Both the position numbers and the translations under genes were made by a program. 64,000 nt of DNA from Flavobacterium anhuiense (GTDB lineage: Bacteria; Bacteroidota; Bacteroidia; Flavobacteriales; Flavobacteriaceae): assembly GCF_900101855.1 (NCBI RefSeq), contig NZ_FMVC01000007.1, forward strand, positions 80,345-144,344, in the 5' to 3' direction. Positions 35,120-43,569 of the stretch are shown piece after piece. Under the pieces are notes generated by a model that searched no databases, was not told the DNA's origin, and saw nothing but the letters and a program-made list of their open reading frames with translations. The first letter of the stretch is position 1, and each line of letters starts with the position of its first letter.

Positions 35120-36094
35120 TTAGAAAAGATCGTTTGCTGTGATGCTCTTATCGTGTTTTGTATATTCTACAGGACGTTTCGCAAAGAAATCATCTAGACT
35201 GTTTGCAAAAACCTCTTCTTCAAACCAGGTCATTTTTGAATATTCTTCTGGAGAAACATTAAAAATAGTTTCGATATTGATTTGTTTCAAGCTCTCGTCA
35301 ATTCTAAATTTCATGAAGTTTACCAAATCTTCTTTGTTTATGGTCTCAACAGCACCATTCTCGAAAATCCAGTCTAAAATATCAGCTTCAACGCCAATTG
35401 ATTCTTTAACTGTTTCTCTTACCAATTCCAGAGTTTCTGCATCAAAATATTCTGGGAATTCTTCACGGATTTTATTGATGATATAAATTCCTCCATTGGC
35501 ATGAATCTGCTCATCGATTGAAGTCCAAGCAATAATATTGCTCACGTTTTTCATATATCCTTTGAATCTGGTAAATGACAACAAAATGGCAAACTGACTG
35601 AATAATGAAACGTTTTCAATTAAAATACTGAACAGAATCAAAGAAACCATATATTTTCTGTTGTCGTGAGATTTAGTGTCTTTCAGCACATTTGAAAGAT
35701 AATCCACACGTCTGCGTATTACAGGAACATCCAATAATTTTTCGAATTCGTCATTATAGCCTAAAACTTCCAGCAAACGGGAATACGCTTCTGAATGTCT
35801 AAACTCACATTCTGCAAAAGTAGTTCCTAAACCGTTGAATTCTGGTTTTGGAAAATGCTCATATATATTACCCCAAAAACTTTTTACAGCTACCTCAATC
35901 TGCGCGATTGCCAACAAACTATTTTTGATTGCTGTTTTTTCAGCCAGATTCAAATGCGCATGAAAGTCTTGCGTATCGGCAGTAAAATCTACTTCAGTGT
36001 GTACCCAGTAAGCTTTATTAATCGCTTCGGTAAATTGCAGAACCTCAGGATATTCAAAAGGTTTATAATTGATTCTTTTATCGAAAATTGACAT
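35120..36094 (-). CDS. nrdB: Class I ribonucleotide reductase, radical-generating beta subunit (class Id type)
   Basis: Ferritin-like dimetal subunit, 324 residues. Metal ligands visible by pattern: Glu67 (IAQIEVAV), Glu97-x-x-His100 (ECEFRHSEAY) and the later ENVSLF and DEQIHANGG pair. Tyr104 sits four residues after His100, the position of the E. coli radical Tyr122. The F. johnsoniae homologue, from memory also numbered Tyr104, is the prototype of class Id, which uses a dimanganese cofactor activated by superoxide rather than a Tyr radical. The close length and numbering suggest the same here, but this is by homology. The first gene of the operon, preceded by a long regulatory region. Confidence 0.95.
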   Translation of the reverse strand: MSIFDKRINYKPFEYPEVLQFTEAINKAYWVHTEVDFTADTQDFHAHLNLAEKTAIKNSLLAIAQIEVAVKSFWGNIYEHFPKPEFNGLGTTFAECEFRHSEAYSRLLEVLGYNDEFEKLLDVPVIRRRVDYLSNVLKDTKSHDNRKYMVSLILFSILIENVSLFSQFAILLSFTRFKGYMKNVSNIIAWTSIDEQIHANGGIYIINKIREEFPEYFDAETLELVRETVKESIGVEADILDWIFENGAVETINKEDLVNFMKFRIDESLKQINIETIFNVSPEEYSKMTWFEEEVFANSLDDFFAKRPVEYTKHDKSITANDLF

Positions 36095-36180
36095 AATATA
36101 TAGAGTTTTAAGTGACTATTTTGAGATAGGAATGCGAGCGCTCAAGTTGGGGAGTGGTATTAGCGTGATTTCTATAATTA

Positions 36181-36188
36181 CAAATTTA
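36181..36188 (-). promoter_or_regulatory. -7 element of the nrdBA promoter
   Basis: TAAATTTG on the minus strand, about 87 bp upstream of the nrdB ATG. No good TTG partner, which fits an activator-dependent or regulated promoter. The leader contains the palindrome GAGCGCTC near 36139. Confidence 0.5.
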
Positions 36189-36237
36189 GCCCACAGTTAT
36201 TCTTTTGTCTAGTTTTAGATGTTAAAAATCTGTCCAA

Positions 36238-36406
36238 TTATCAACAGTTTTAAAACTTCAAAAATTTGTGATTTTATAAATTTTATCAACATGAAAATCT
36301 TAATCTGTAATTCGCAATGAACTAGCATTTTCCCTAAAATTAAGGTGGGGTTATCAACATCAAAAATTGAGTTTTTCGGGGTTGGAAACCAAAACAGTTA
36401 TCAACA
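36238..36406. promoter_or_regulatory. Cluster of four identical DnaA-box-like nonamers upstream of nrdB
   Basis: TTATCAACA occurs at 36238-36246, 36283-36291, 36351-36359 and 36398-36406, all on the plus strand, spaced 45, 68 and 47 bp. It differs from the E. coli box TTATCCACA at one base. All four lie upstream of the nrdB -7 element. In E. coli the nrdAB promoter is controlled by DnaA, so the same logic is plausible here. Confidence 0.6.
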
Positions 36407-36713
36407 TTCTCATTTTGGAAATAGAAATTTGAAAGACAATTCCAATTGAAAAAAACGCTATTTATTAATAATTATTCTAAATAACTCTTATTCGGCAAAA
36501 AACACAATTATCTTTATTACAAATACTTATCGCTAAAACAGGCTATAAAAAAGGTAATCATACACAGAATGTTGCCTAAAAATATCAGAACGGCAATAAA
36601 TATGATTGCGTTTACGCTTTAAAGAAAAAAGATTGCAAAAACCTACTTTTACTTTTACGATCCTTGAGTATTAATAAAACTCAATCGTAAATCTTTTTTA
36701 CTGTAAATTATTC
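36407..36713. other. AT-rich gene-free stretch between the nrd control region and the ankyrin gene promoter
   Basis: About 300 bp with no open frame of note, no strong hairpin and no recognisable RNA. It may simply hold the rear of two divergent control regions. Confidence 0.5.
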
Positions 36714-36743
36714 TTGCATTAAGAATATTAATTTTTACATTTG
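36714..36743 (+). promoter_or_regulatory. Promoter of the ankyrin-repeat gene and possibly the whole redox cluster
   Basis: TTG (36714-36716), 19 bp, TACATTTG (36736-36743): full consensus match, 89 bp before the ATG at 36833. Confidence 0.72.
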
Positions 36744-36832
36744 CTTTTATTTTTATTTATTCTAAATAGAGTGAAAATATTCTCAAAAATAAATTGATCT
36801 TGTACAATTCAATAACTATAAATTATCCAAAT

Positions 36833-38323
36833 ATGAAAAAGAGCCTTTTTGTTTCTTTTGCATTTGCTGCTTCATTGTTTGTAAGTGCCCAGCAAAAAAA
36901 CTCGCTTTTAGACGCAGCTTTCTGGAAAACTTCACCAACTGTTGAAACGGTTCAGGCAGAAATCGCTAAAGGAAATAATCCAGCTGAAGCCAATGCCAAT
37001 GCATTTGATGTTACGACATTAGCGATTAATAACGATGCTCCTTTTGCAACTATCAAATTCTTAGTTGAACAGCCTGGAAACTCAGTCACAAAATTAACTC
37101 ACGACAATCGTATTTATCTGCATTGGGCTGCTTATAGAGGCAATGCCGAATTGGTACAATATTTAATAGACAAAGGTTCTGATGTAAATTTTGAAGATAG
37201 CCACGGAACAGCTCCTGCTGATTTTGCTGCTTCAAACGGACAATCAAATCCGGCTCTGTATGATTCTTTTTTTAAAGCTGGACTTAATCCGACGAAAAAA
37301 TATGCTAATGGTGCAAACCTTTTGCTTTTAGCTATTGCTTCTGACAAAGATTTAAAAGCAGCAGAATATTTTTCTACTAAAGGAATGTCTTTAAAAGATG
37401 TTGATAATGATGGAAACACAGCTTTCTCGTATGCCGCGAGATCTGGAAATATTGCTCTTTTGAAAAAACTTTTAGAAAAAGGAATTAAACCAACAGACAC
37501 CGCTCTTTTATTTGCTGCACAAGGAAGCCGAAGAGAGACAAATACTCTTGAAACTTATAAATATTTGGTTGAAGAAGTAAAAATTAAGGCTATAGCTCAA
37601 AACAAAGCAGGACAAAACGTATTGCATATTTTGGCTGGAAAACCAAATCAGACAGAGATTATTCAATATTTCTTAGCAAAAGGAGTTGACCTAAACAAAG
37701 CCGACAAAGAAGGAAATACTGCGCTAATGGCTGCTGCATCGGCAAGAGAAACGGGAATTTTAGAACTTTTCCTTCCAAAAGTTAAAAACATCAATGCTCA
37801 GAATCTAAAAGGAGAATCGGCTTTGACTTTTGCTGTTAGAAACGGATCTCCAGAAGCTGTAAATTTACTTTTGGCTAAAGGTGCCGATGTAAATGTAAAA
37901 GACAAAGACGGAAACAATTTAGGCGTTTACCTAGTACAATCTTATCGTCCGGCAGGAAGAGAAAAAGCTGCAACAGATCCTTTTGATGCAAAAGCAAAAC
38001 TACTTCAAGATAAAGGTTTGGACTTAGCAGCTCCTCAAAAAGATGGAAACACTTTATATCATTTAGCCATTACTAAAAATGATGTTTTGCTTCTTAAAAA
38101 AATTACCGATTTAAAAGTAGATATCAATGCTAAAAATAAAGATGGTTTAACGGCTTTGCACAGAGCGGCGATGACTTCTAAAGATGATGCTATTTTAAAA
38201 TATTTAGTTTCTGCAGGAGCTAAAAAAGACATCAGCACAGAATTTGACGAAACGGCTTACGCTTTGGCTAAAGAAAACGAAGTACTTACCAAAAATAATA
38301 TCTCTGTTGAGTTTTTAAAATAA
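36833..38323 (+). CDS. Secreted ankyrin-repeat protein
   Basis: 496 residues from the ATG at 36833 (MKKSLFVSFAFAASLFVSAQ), a clear signal peptide. The frame is open 13 codons further up but without a signal sequence. After residue 60 there are about ten ankyrin repeats, e.g. DNRIYLHWAAYRGNAELVQYL, DNDGNTAFSYAARSGNIALL, KGESALTFAVRNGSPEAVNLL and KDGLTALHRAAMTSKD. No catalytic domain. It should be a periplasmic protein-protein scaffold. It precedes DUF2271, the PepSY reductase and apbE in the same direction, so it may hold together or protect that redox system. That role is an inference. Confidence 0.88.
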   Translation: MKKSLFVSFAFAASLFVSAQQKNSLLDAAFWKTSPTVETVQAEIAKGNNPAEANANAFDVTTLAINNDAPFATIKFLVEQPGNSVTKLTHDNRIYLHWAAYRGNAELVQYLIDKGSDVNFEDSHGTAPADFAASNGQSNPALYDSFFKAGLNPTKKYANGANLLLLAIASDKDLKAAEYFSTKGMSLKDVDNDGNTAFSYAARSGNIALLKKLLEKGIKPTDTALLFAAQGSRRETNTLETYKYLVEEVKIKAIAQNKAGQNVLHILAGKPNQTEIIQYFLAKGVDLNKADKEGNTALMAAASARETGILELFLPKVKNINAQNLKGESALTFAVRNGSPEAVNLLLAKGADVNVKDKDGNNLGVYLVQSYRPAGREKAATDPFDAKAKLLQDKGLDLAAPQKDGNTLYHLAITKNDVLLLKKITDLKVDINAKNKDGLTALHRAAMTSKDDAILKYLVSAGAKKDISTEFDETAYALAKENEVLTKNNISVEFLK

Positions 38324-38436
38324 CTTTTAGATCGTTATGAGTTTTGAGTTAAAAATTATGAGTTAAAAATGAAGCTCATAAATAATTCAAAGCGCAATAC
38401 TCATAACCTATAATTCATAATTCATAACTTATTTTC
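38324..38436. repeat. Short direct repeats in the ankyrin-DUF2271 gap
   Basis: AT-rich stretch with repeated phrases (GAGTTAAAAATTATGAGTT; TAATTCATAATTCATAAC). These look like slipped-strand repeats. No gene or clear hairpin terminator, so read-through is possible. Confidence 0.5.
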
Positions 38437-38919
38437 ATGAAATCAATATTAAAAATTGCTCTTACAAGCGCTTTTATCTTTTTAGTTTCTTTCCAATCTC
38501 AGGCACAATCTAGCAAATACAAGGTTATGCTTCAAATGAATAACTATATGGGAGAAGGCGCTTATATTGTCGTTTCTTTAGTCAATTCCGCTGGTGAATA
38601 CGAAAAAACGCTTTATGTAATGGGCGATGACAAAAAATGGTACAAATCATTAAAAGAATGGAATAAATTCCATTCTAAAAAAAACGAAGACATAAGTGCT
38701 AAAACAGGTGCTTCTGTGACTGGCGGAGATCGCAGTGTAACGACAATCGAAATAGAAAATTCTAAAATCAATAAAGGGTATAAATTGCGTTTTGAATCGG
38801 CTGTAGAAGATCAGAAATACTACGTAAGCGATCTTGAAGTGCCGCTTACAACAGAAGGTCTTGCTGAAAAAACAGATGGTAAAGGCTACATTAAATATGT
38901 AAGATTAAACAAAATATAA
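38437..38919 (+). CDS. DUF2271 periplasmic protein with a flavinylation-type motif
   Basis: 160 residues with a signal peptide (to about 24, FQSQAQ) and a single DUF2271 domain (MLQMNNYMGEGAYIVVSLVN, TLYVMGDDKKWYKSL, LRFESAVEDQKYYVSDLEVPL). Inside lies TGASVTGG (Thr90-Gly91-Ala92-Ser93-Val94-Thr95). This matches the (S/T)GA(S/T)xT pattern at which ApbE attaches FMN in NqrC and RnfG. An apbE gene lies two genes downstream and a PepSY flavoreductase between them. I therefore infer that this protein carries covalent FMN at Ser93 and passes electrons in the periplasm. The motif is seen; the modification is not proven. Confidence 0.82.
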   Translation: MKSILKIALTSAFIFLVSFQSQAQSSKYKVMLQMNNYMGEGAYIVVSLVNSAGEYEKTLYVMGDDKKWYKSLKEWNKFHSKKNEDISAKTGASVTGGDRSVTTIEIENSKINKGYKLRFESAVEDQKYYVSDLEVPLTTEGLAEKTDGKGYIKYVRLNKI

Positions 38920-38951
38920 TCTTAAGCACATTATTTTTTAACCTTATAATG

Positions 38952-39022
38952 AGCACAAATTTTATTTTTGTGCTTAGAATTAAAATCTGAGCTTTGTCAT
39001 TGTTGTAAACTTTGTCAAAGCT
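38952..39022 (+). terminator. Two hairpins in the leader of the PepSY reductase gene
   Basis: AGCACAAA (38952-38959) pairs with TTTGTGCT (38967-38974). AGCTTTG (38990-38996) pairs with CAAAGCT (39016-39022). Neither has a long T tail, so attenuation or mRNA processing is as likely as termination. CTTTGTCAAAG at 39010-39020 also occurs in the element at 62436. Confidence 0.5.
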
Positions 39023-39051
39023 TTAAACGTTTTTATAATAGAATACACTCC

Positions 39052-41235
39052 ATGACTCTTTCTTTCTGGCGTTACGCACACTTGGCTCTAGCCTTATTTT
39101 CTTCTATTTTTTTGCTTTTGGCTTCGGTAACCGGAATTATTCTAGCGGTTGATGCAGTTCAGGAAAAAACACTACCGTATAAAGCTGAAAATTTTAACGA
39201 AATAACTCTGGGCGAAACGTTGCCAATTCTAAAGAAAGCATATCCAGAAATCACAGAATTGAGCGTAGATTATAATCAGTTTGTAACGCTTCAAGCTATT
39301 GATGCAGACGGAAACGACATTAAAGCATACATTGATCCTAAAACAGGAAAAGCATTAGGAACTCCTGCAAAGAAATCCGAATTTATAAACTGGATAACGG
39401 GTTTGCATCGTTCGCTATTTCTTCATGAAGCAGGTCGTTTTTTTGTGGGTGTAATCTCTTTTTGCTTATTGCTAATATCCATTTCAGGTTTTGTGCTGGT
39501 TTTAAAAAGACAGCGTGGCATTCGAAATTTCTTTTCTAAAATAATAAAAGAATATTTCGCTCAATATTATCATGTACTTTTAGGAAGATTGGCTTTAATT
39601 CCGATTTTAATTATTGCACTAACGGGAACTTATTTATCGTTGGAAAGATTCAACTTTTTTATGGGCGAAGAAAAAGCAAAACCTGTAAAAACAGAACTTT
39701 CAGAAAAAGCAAAAACAGTTTCAATTTTCAATACCACTTTATTGTCTGATGTAAAGAAAATAGAATTTCCTTTTACAGATGATCCTGAAGAATATTATAT
39801 CATTGAATTGAAAGACCGAGAAGTCGAAGTAAATCAGGTTACAGGAACTGTAATTTCTGAAAAACGTTCGCCAATGACGGCACAATTTGCGGCATTAAGT
39901 CTTGATCTTCACACAGGAAGAATTAACGGAATTTGGGCTGTTATTTTGGCAATTGCCTGCATCAATATTTTATTCTTTATTTATTCAGGTTTTGCTATTA
40001 CTTTAAAAAGAAGGTCAAGCCGAATTAAAAATAAATATAAAGCTGAAGAAAGTACTTTTATTATTTTGGTAGGCTCAGAAAACGGAAGCACTTTCCGATT
40101 TGCCAATGCCATTCAGAAACAATTAATTGATCATGGCCAAAAGGTTTTTGTAAGCGAATTGAATAAATTTTCAGTTTATCCGAAAGCAGAACATATTATC
40201 GTTTTTACTTCAACTCACGGTTTGGGAGATGCGCCTTCAAACGGAACGCAATTCAAAACATTACTAGAAAAACAAAATCAAGAGCAGCATATTAACTTTT
40301 CTGTGGTTGGTTTTGGTTCAAAATCATATCCCGATTTTTGCCAATTTGCTATCGAGATAGATCAACTTTTAGGTAAACAAAAGTGGGCAGACCGCTATTT
40401 AGATCTGAAAACTGTAAATGATAAATCTGCTGTTGAATTTGTAGAATGGGTAAAATTGTGGAGCGAAAAAACGGGAATTCCGTTGGCGACAACTCCGTCA
40501 TTATATAACCACGTTCCAAAAGGTTTACAAAAATTTATGGTTTTGGATAAAACACCAATTTCTGAAACCGAACATACTTTTATTCTGACTTTAAAATCTA
40601 ATGCCAGAACTAAATTTAGCTCAGGCGATTTACTGGCAATTTATCCTGCCAATGATTCTAGAGAACGCCTCTACTCTATCGGAAATCATTCTGGCAATAT
40701 TCAGCTAGTTGTAAAATTGCATCCAAACGGATTGGGTTCTGGATTTTTGAATGCTTTAGAACCTGGAAATGTAATTAAAGCTCAGATTGTTAAAAATCCT
40801 GCTTTTCATCTTCCAAAAAAAGCTCCAAAAGTGGCTTTTATTTCTAACGGAACTGGAATTGCTCCTTTCTTAGGAATGATTGAACAGAATAAAGCAAAAC
40901 AAGAGCTTCATCTCTACAGCGGATTCAGAATGGAAACGCCAACACTAATGGCTTATAAAAAGTTTTCTGCGATCATGATACAGAAAGAACATCTGGAAAA
41001 TTTCCATGTTGCATTATCTCGCGAAGCAGAGCATATTTATGTAATGGATTTGATTAAAAGAGATGCTAATTTCTTCGTGAATGTATTGAAAAAAGATGGT
41101 GTCATTATGATTTGCGGTTCTCTTGCAATGCAAAAAGATGTAGAAAATGTTCTAAGCGAATTATGTTTATCAAAAGGATTAAAAACGCTTTCTGAATACA
41201 AAGCTAACAAACAATTTTTGACGGACTGTTATTGA
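39052..41235 (+). CDS. PepSY-TM / flavodoxin / FAD-NAD(P)H reductase fusion, membrane flavoreductase
   Basis: 727 residues from the ATG at 39052 (MTLSFWRYAHLALALFSSIFL); the frame extends upstream without good features. The first 325 residues are a PepSY-associated membrane domain with four helices and His residues (GLHRSLFLHEAGR, QYYHVLLGRL, DLHTGRING) suited to haem. A flavodoxin domain follows (FIILVGSENGSTFRFANAI), then a ferredoxin-NADP-reductase-like module: RLYSIGNHSG for FAD and SNGTGIAPFLGMIEQ for NAD(P). It should move electrons from cytoplasmic NAD(P)H across the membrane to a periplasmic acceptor. The neighbouring DUF2271 protein is the best candidate. Related proteins are often called sulfite reductase flavoproteins, which is not implied here. 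Confidence 0.92.
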   Translation: MTLSFWRYAHLALALFSSIFLLLASVTGIILAVDAVQEKTLPYKAENFNEITLGETLPILKKAYPEITELSVDYNQFVTLQAIDADGNDIKAYIDPKTGKALGTPAKKSEFINWITGLHRSLFLHEAGRFFVGVISFCLLLISISGFVLVLKRQRGIRNFFSKIIKEYFAQYYHVLLGRLALIPILIIALTGTYLSLERFNFFMGEEKAKPVKTELSEKAKTVSIFNTTLLSDVKKIEFPFTDDPEEYYIIELKDREVEVNQVTGTVISEKRSPMTAQFAALSLDLHTGRINGIWAVILAIACINILFFIYSGFAITLKRRSSRIKNKYKAEESTFIILVGSENGSTFRFANAIQKQLIDHGQKVFVSELNKFSVYPKAEHIIVFTSTHGLGDAPSNGTQFKTLLEKQNQEQHINFSVVGFGSKSYPDFCQFAIEIDQLLGKQKWADRYLDLKTVNDKSAVEFVEWVKLWSEKTGIPLATTPSLYNHVPKGLQKFMVLDKTPISETEHTFILTLKSNARTKFSSGDLLAIYPANDSRERLYSIGNHSGNIQLVVKLHPNGLGSGFLNALEPGNVIKAQIVKNPAFHLPKKAPKVAFISNGTGIAPFLGMIEQNKAKQELHLYSGFRMETPTLMAYKKFSAIMIQKEHLENFHVALSREAEHIYVMDLIKRDANFFVNVLKKDGVIMICGSLAMQKDVENVLSELCLSKGLKTLSEYKANKQFLTDCY

Positions 41236-41518
41236 TTGTTGATTTTAGATTGTTGATTTTAGATTTTAGATTTTAGATTTTAGATTCTTGATTTCTAATT
41301 TCTAATTTTTAATTTTTAATTTTTAAGTCTAAAACAAATCCCAGAGGGATGACATATTTATAGATTTAATTTTATCTGAATACAGCTAAAGCCCCAGAGG
41401 GCGACATACATAATCTACAGATATCGCTCCTCAGGAGCTTTATTCATAGGTGTCAAATCTATTTCTATAAATATTATGCTCCTCCGGAGCCTTTTTAAAA
41501 TGCTATAAAAAGATTTTC
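41236..41518. repeat. Intergenic array of short tandem repeats and small palindromes
   Basis: First GATTTTA/GATTTTAGATT units (41240-41292), then TTCTAATTTCTAATTTTTAATTTTTAA in pieces. Next come two related phrases, CCCAGAGGGATGACATA (41340) and CCCCAGAGGGCGACATA (41392), then GCTCCTCAGGAGC (41426) and GCTCCTCCGGAGC (41480) followed by CTTTTT. These look like remnants of dispersed repeats. The last palindrome could act as a terminator between the reductase and apbE. Confidence 0.6.
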
Positions 41519-42511
41519 ATGCATAAATTATTATCATATAAAATTTCATTATTTTTTTTAATCGCTTACTGTGTATCTACACATTCTCAAGTATTACGAA
41601 AAAGGACAACGCTTTTGATGGGCGGACGCTTTGATATTTCTATTGTAGATAAAGATTCGCTTTCTGCGGAAAAAAATATAGATGAAGTTATTGCAGAAAT
41701 CACTAGAATTGAATATTTAATCTCCGATTGGAAACCAACTTCTCAGGTTTCTGAAGTCAATCAGAATGCTGGAATAAAACCTGTAAAAGTGGATCGCGAA
41801 GTATTTGAATTGACTAAAAGAGCCATCAAACTTTCTGAAATCACAAATGGCGGTTTTGACATTAGTTTTGCGGCAATGGACAGAATCTGGAAATTTGACG
41901 GTTCGATAACCGAAATGCCTTCGGCGGACGCCATAAAAAAATCGGTTGAAAAAGTGGGCTATAAAAACATTATCTTAGACAGTACAGAATCGACCATTTT
42001 CTTGAAATTGAAAGGAATGAAAATTGGTTTTGGCGCTTTGGGCGAAGGTTATGCAACCGATAAATGCCGTGCGATGATGATTGCAAAAGGCGTTCAAGCC
42101 GGAATTATAAATGGTTCTGGAGATATGAGCACTTGGGGAAAACAACCCAATGGAAAAGACTGGAAAATCGGAATTACAAATCCGTTTAAACCTGAAAAGA
42201 TTTTGGCCGCAATTCCGCTTAAAGAAGGTGCTGTCACAACCTCGGGCAGTTATGAGAAGTTTGTTGTTTTTAACGGAAAACGTTATTCGCATATTATAAA
42301 TCCCGCAACGGGTTATCCTGCCACTGGGTTATGCAGTGTAACTGTCTTTGGCCCAAATGCAGAAACCGCTAACGGATTAAGCACTTCGATCATGGTTTTA
42401 GGTCAAAAAGAAGGTTTGCTTCTACTTCAGAAATTTCCAGATTACAGCTGTGTTCTGATTACGGATAAAGGAAAAATAGTTAAGTCTAAAAACTTTCCTT
42501 ATGAGTTATGA
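41519..42511 (+). CDS. apbE: FAD:protein FMN transferase (ApbE)
   Basis: Periplasmic enzyme that splits FAD and attaches FMN to Thr/Ser of target proteins. 330 residues with an N-terminal signal peptide (to about 23, YCVSTHSQ). Family features: MGGRFDISIV, ISDWKPTSQVSEVN, GFDISFAAMDRIW, IGFGALGEGYATDKCRAMM, AGIINGSGDMSTWG, and the Mg/FAD-binding C-terminal block TSGSYEKFVVFNGKRYSHIINPATGYPA (cited in part: SHIINPATGYPA) and AETANGLSTSIMVLG. All expected segments are present. A likely substrate is encoded in the same cluster at 38437, whose TGASVT motif fits. Confidence 0.95.
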   Translation: MHKLLSYKISLFFLIAYCVSTHSQVLRKRTTLLMGGRFDISIVDKDSLSAEKNIDEVIAEITRIEYLISDWKPTSQVSEVNQNAGIKPVKVDREVFELTKRAIKLSEITNGGFDISFAAMDRIWKFDGSITEMPSADAIKKSVEKVGYKNIILDSTESTIFLKLKGMKIGFGALGEGYATDKCRAMMIAKGVQAGIINGSGDMSTWGKQPNGKDWKIGITNPFKPEKILAAIPLKEGAVTTSGSYEKFVVFNGKRYSHIINPATGYPATGLCSVTVFGPNAETANGLSTSIMVLGQKEGLLLLQKFPDYSCVLITDKGKIVKSKNFPYEL

Positions 42512-42518
42512 ATTACTT

Positions 42519-42540
42519 CCAGCTAAAGCTGGAGGCAATT
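42519..42540 (+). terminator. Small hairpin after apbE
   Basis: TCCAGC-TAAA-GCTGGA hairpin a few bases past the apbE stop, without a T run. It may end or stabilise the transcript. Confidence 0.45.
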
Positions 42541-42666
42541 CATAAATAAGCTTTTACTCTTAGCTCCCGATAGCTATTGGCATTACGAGATTATTTTGAC
42601 TACATTAGCAATAGAACGCTTTGCGTAAACAGTCTGCGAAAAATTCCTCACTTGATTTTTTTACAA

Positions 42667-43542
42667 TTAGAATTTTGAAGCAAATTCTTTTGCAAAATCT
42701 TCTAATTTAATTTTACCTGTTGCATTTCCGTCATTATTTAGAAAATCGGCTGCTATGGTTTCGTTTCTCAATCCAGTTCCCATTTCGGTATATAAACCTG
42801 CCATTTCTTCTGGAACTCCTGCTTGAGTCATTCCGCCAAAATATTGTTCGTCTGTAAATTCAATCCACGGAAGTTCTGGTTTTCCAATAGCCGTTCCAAA
42901 TGCTTTTACAATTTCTGAAGGCGTTTTTACATCGCTTATAATGTAACGGATGTTTTTACCTTCTGTTATTTCCTGTAATTCTTCGGCCGCTGCGTTGGCA
43001 ATATCTTCTGGATGAACTAACGGAATACGGTTTGACGCTGGGAAATTTGCTCCCATAATTCCTGCTCCTTTTATCATCGGAATATCATTAAAGAAATTAA
43101 AGTAGAAATATCCGGCTCTTAAAAAGGTAATTGAAGTTTCTAATTTTTCGTAAATCTTCTCAATATTATATAAACCTGCAATTGGTCCGTTTCCTGTTGG
43201 CAAATCGGCTCCAATACTGCTCAACATAACTACTCTTTTAATATTGGATGTCTGAATTGCTTTCGCGAAAGCGGCACCAGCATCGGTAGTATTCTTTACA
43301 ATATTTACTCCGCCCATATTTGGCGGTGTCATGGCAAAAAGAGCATCAGCACCGGCAAAAATTTCAGAAAGAAAATCGGCATCGCTAACTGAACCAATTG
43401 CGGCTTTTGCGCCTAAATCTTCAATAGCAGATTTTCTATCTGCATTACTGCTTATAACGGTTACATCGTGACCTGATTGTACTAATTGTGCCGTTAATGG
43501 CTTTCCTATGTTTCCTAATGAACCTGAGATTATAATTTTCAT
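42667..43542 (-). CDS. NmrA-like NAD(P)-binding oxidoreductase or redox sensor
   Basis: 291 residues of the atypical SDR / NmrA type. It has the N-terminal Rossmann motif GSLGNIGKPLTAQLVQSG, VVMLSSIGAD in place of the classical Ser, and FLRAGYFYFNFF, but no classical YxxxK. Some relatives are quinone reductases (QorB-like); others only sense NADP/NADPH. It is divergent from an HxlR regulator with overlapping promoters and an inverted repeat, so likely induced by an electrophile such as a quinone or aldehyde. The substrate is inferred only. Confidence 0.88.
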   Translation of the reverse strand: MKIIISGSLGNIGKPLTAQLVQSGHDVTVISSNADRKSAIEDLGAKAAIGSVSDADFLSEIFAGADALFAMTPPNMGGVNIVKNTTDAGAAFAKAIQTSNIKRVVMLSSIGADLPTGNGPIAGLYNIEKIYEKLETSITFLRAGYFYFNFFNDIPMIKGAGIMGANFPASNRIPLVHPEDIANAAAEELQEITEGKNIRYIISDVKTPSEIVKAFGTAIGKPELPWIEFTDEQYFGGMTQAGVPEEMAGLYTEMGTGLRNETIAADFLNNDGNATGKIKLEDFAKEFASKF

Positions 43543-43569
43543 CTTTAAATGTTTTTTTATTTAACAAGA

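Noticed and set aside
36095..36832. Chromosomal origin of replication
   Set aside because: The four nonamers are suggestive, but dnaA and other origin neighbours are absent and the boxes lie in front of nrdB, so a promoter role is simpler.
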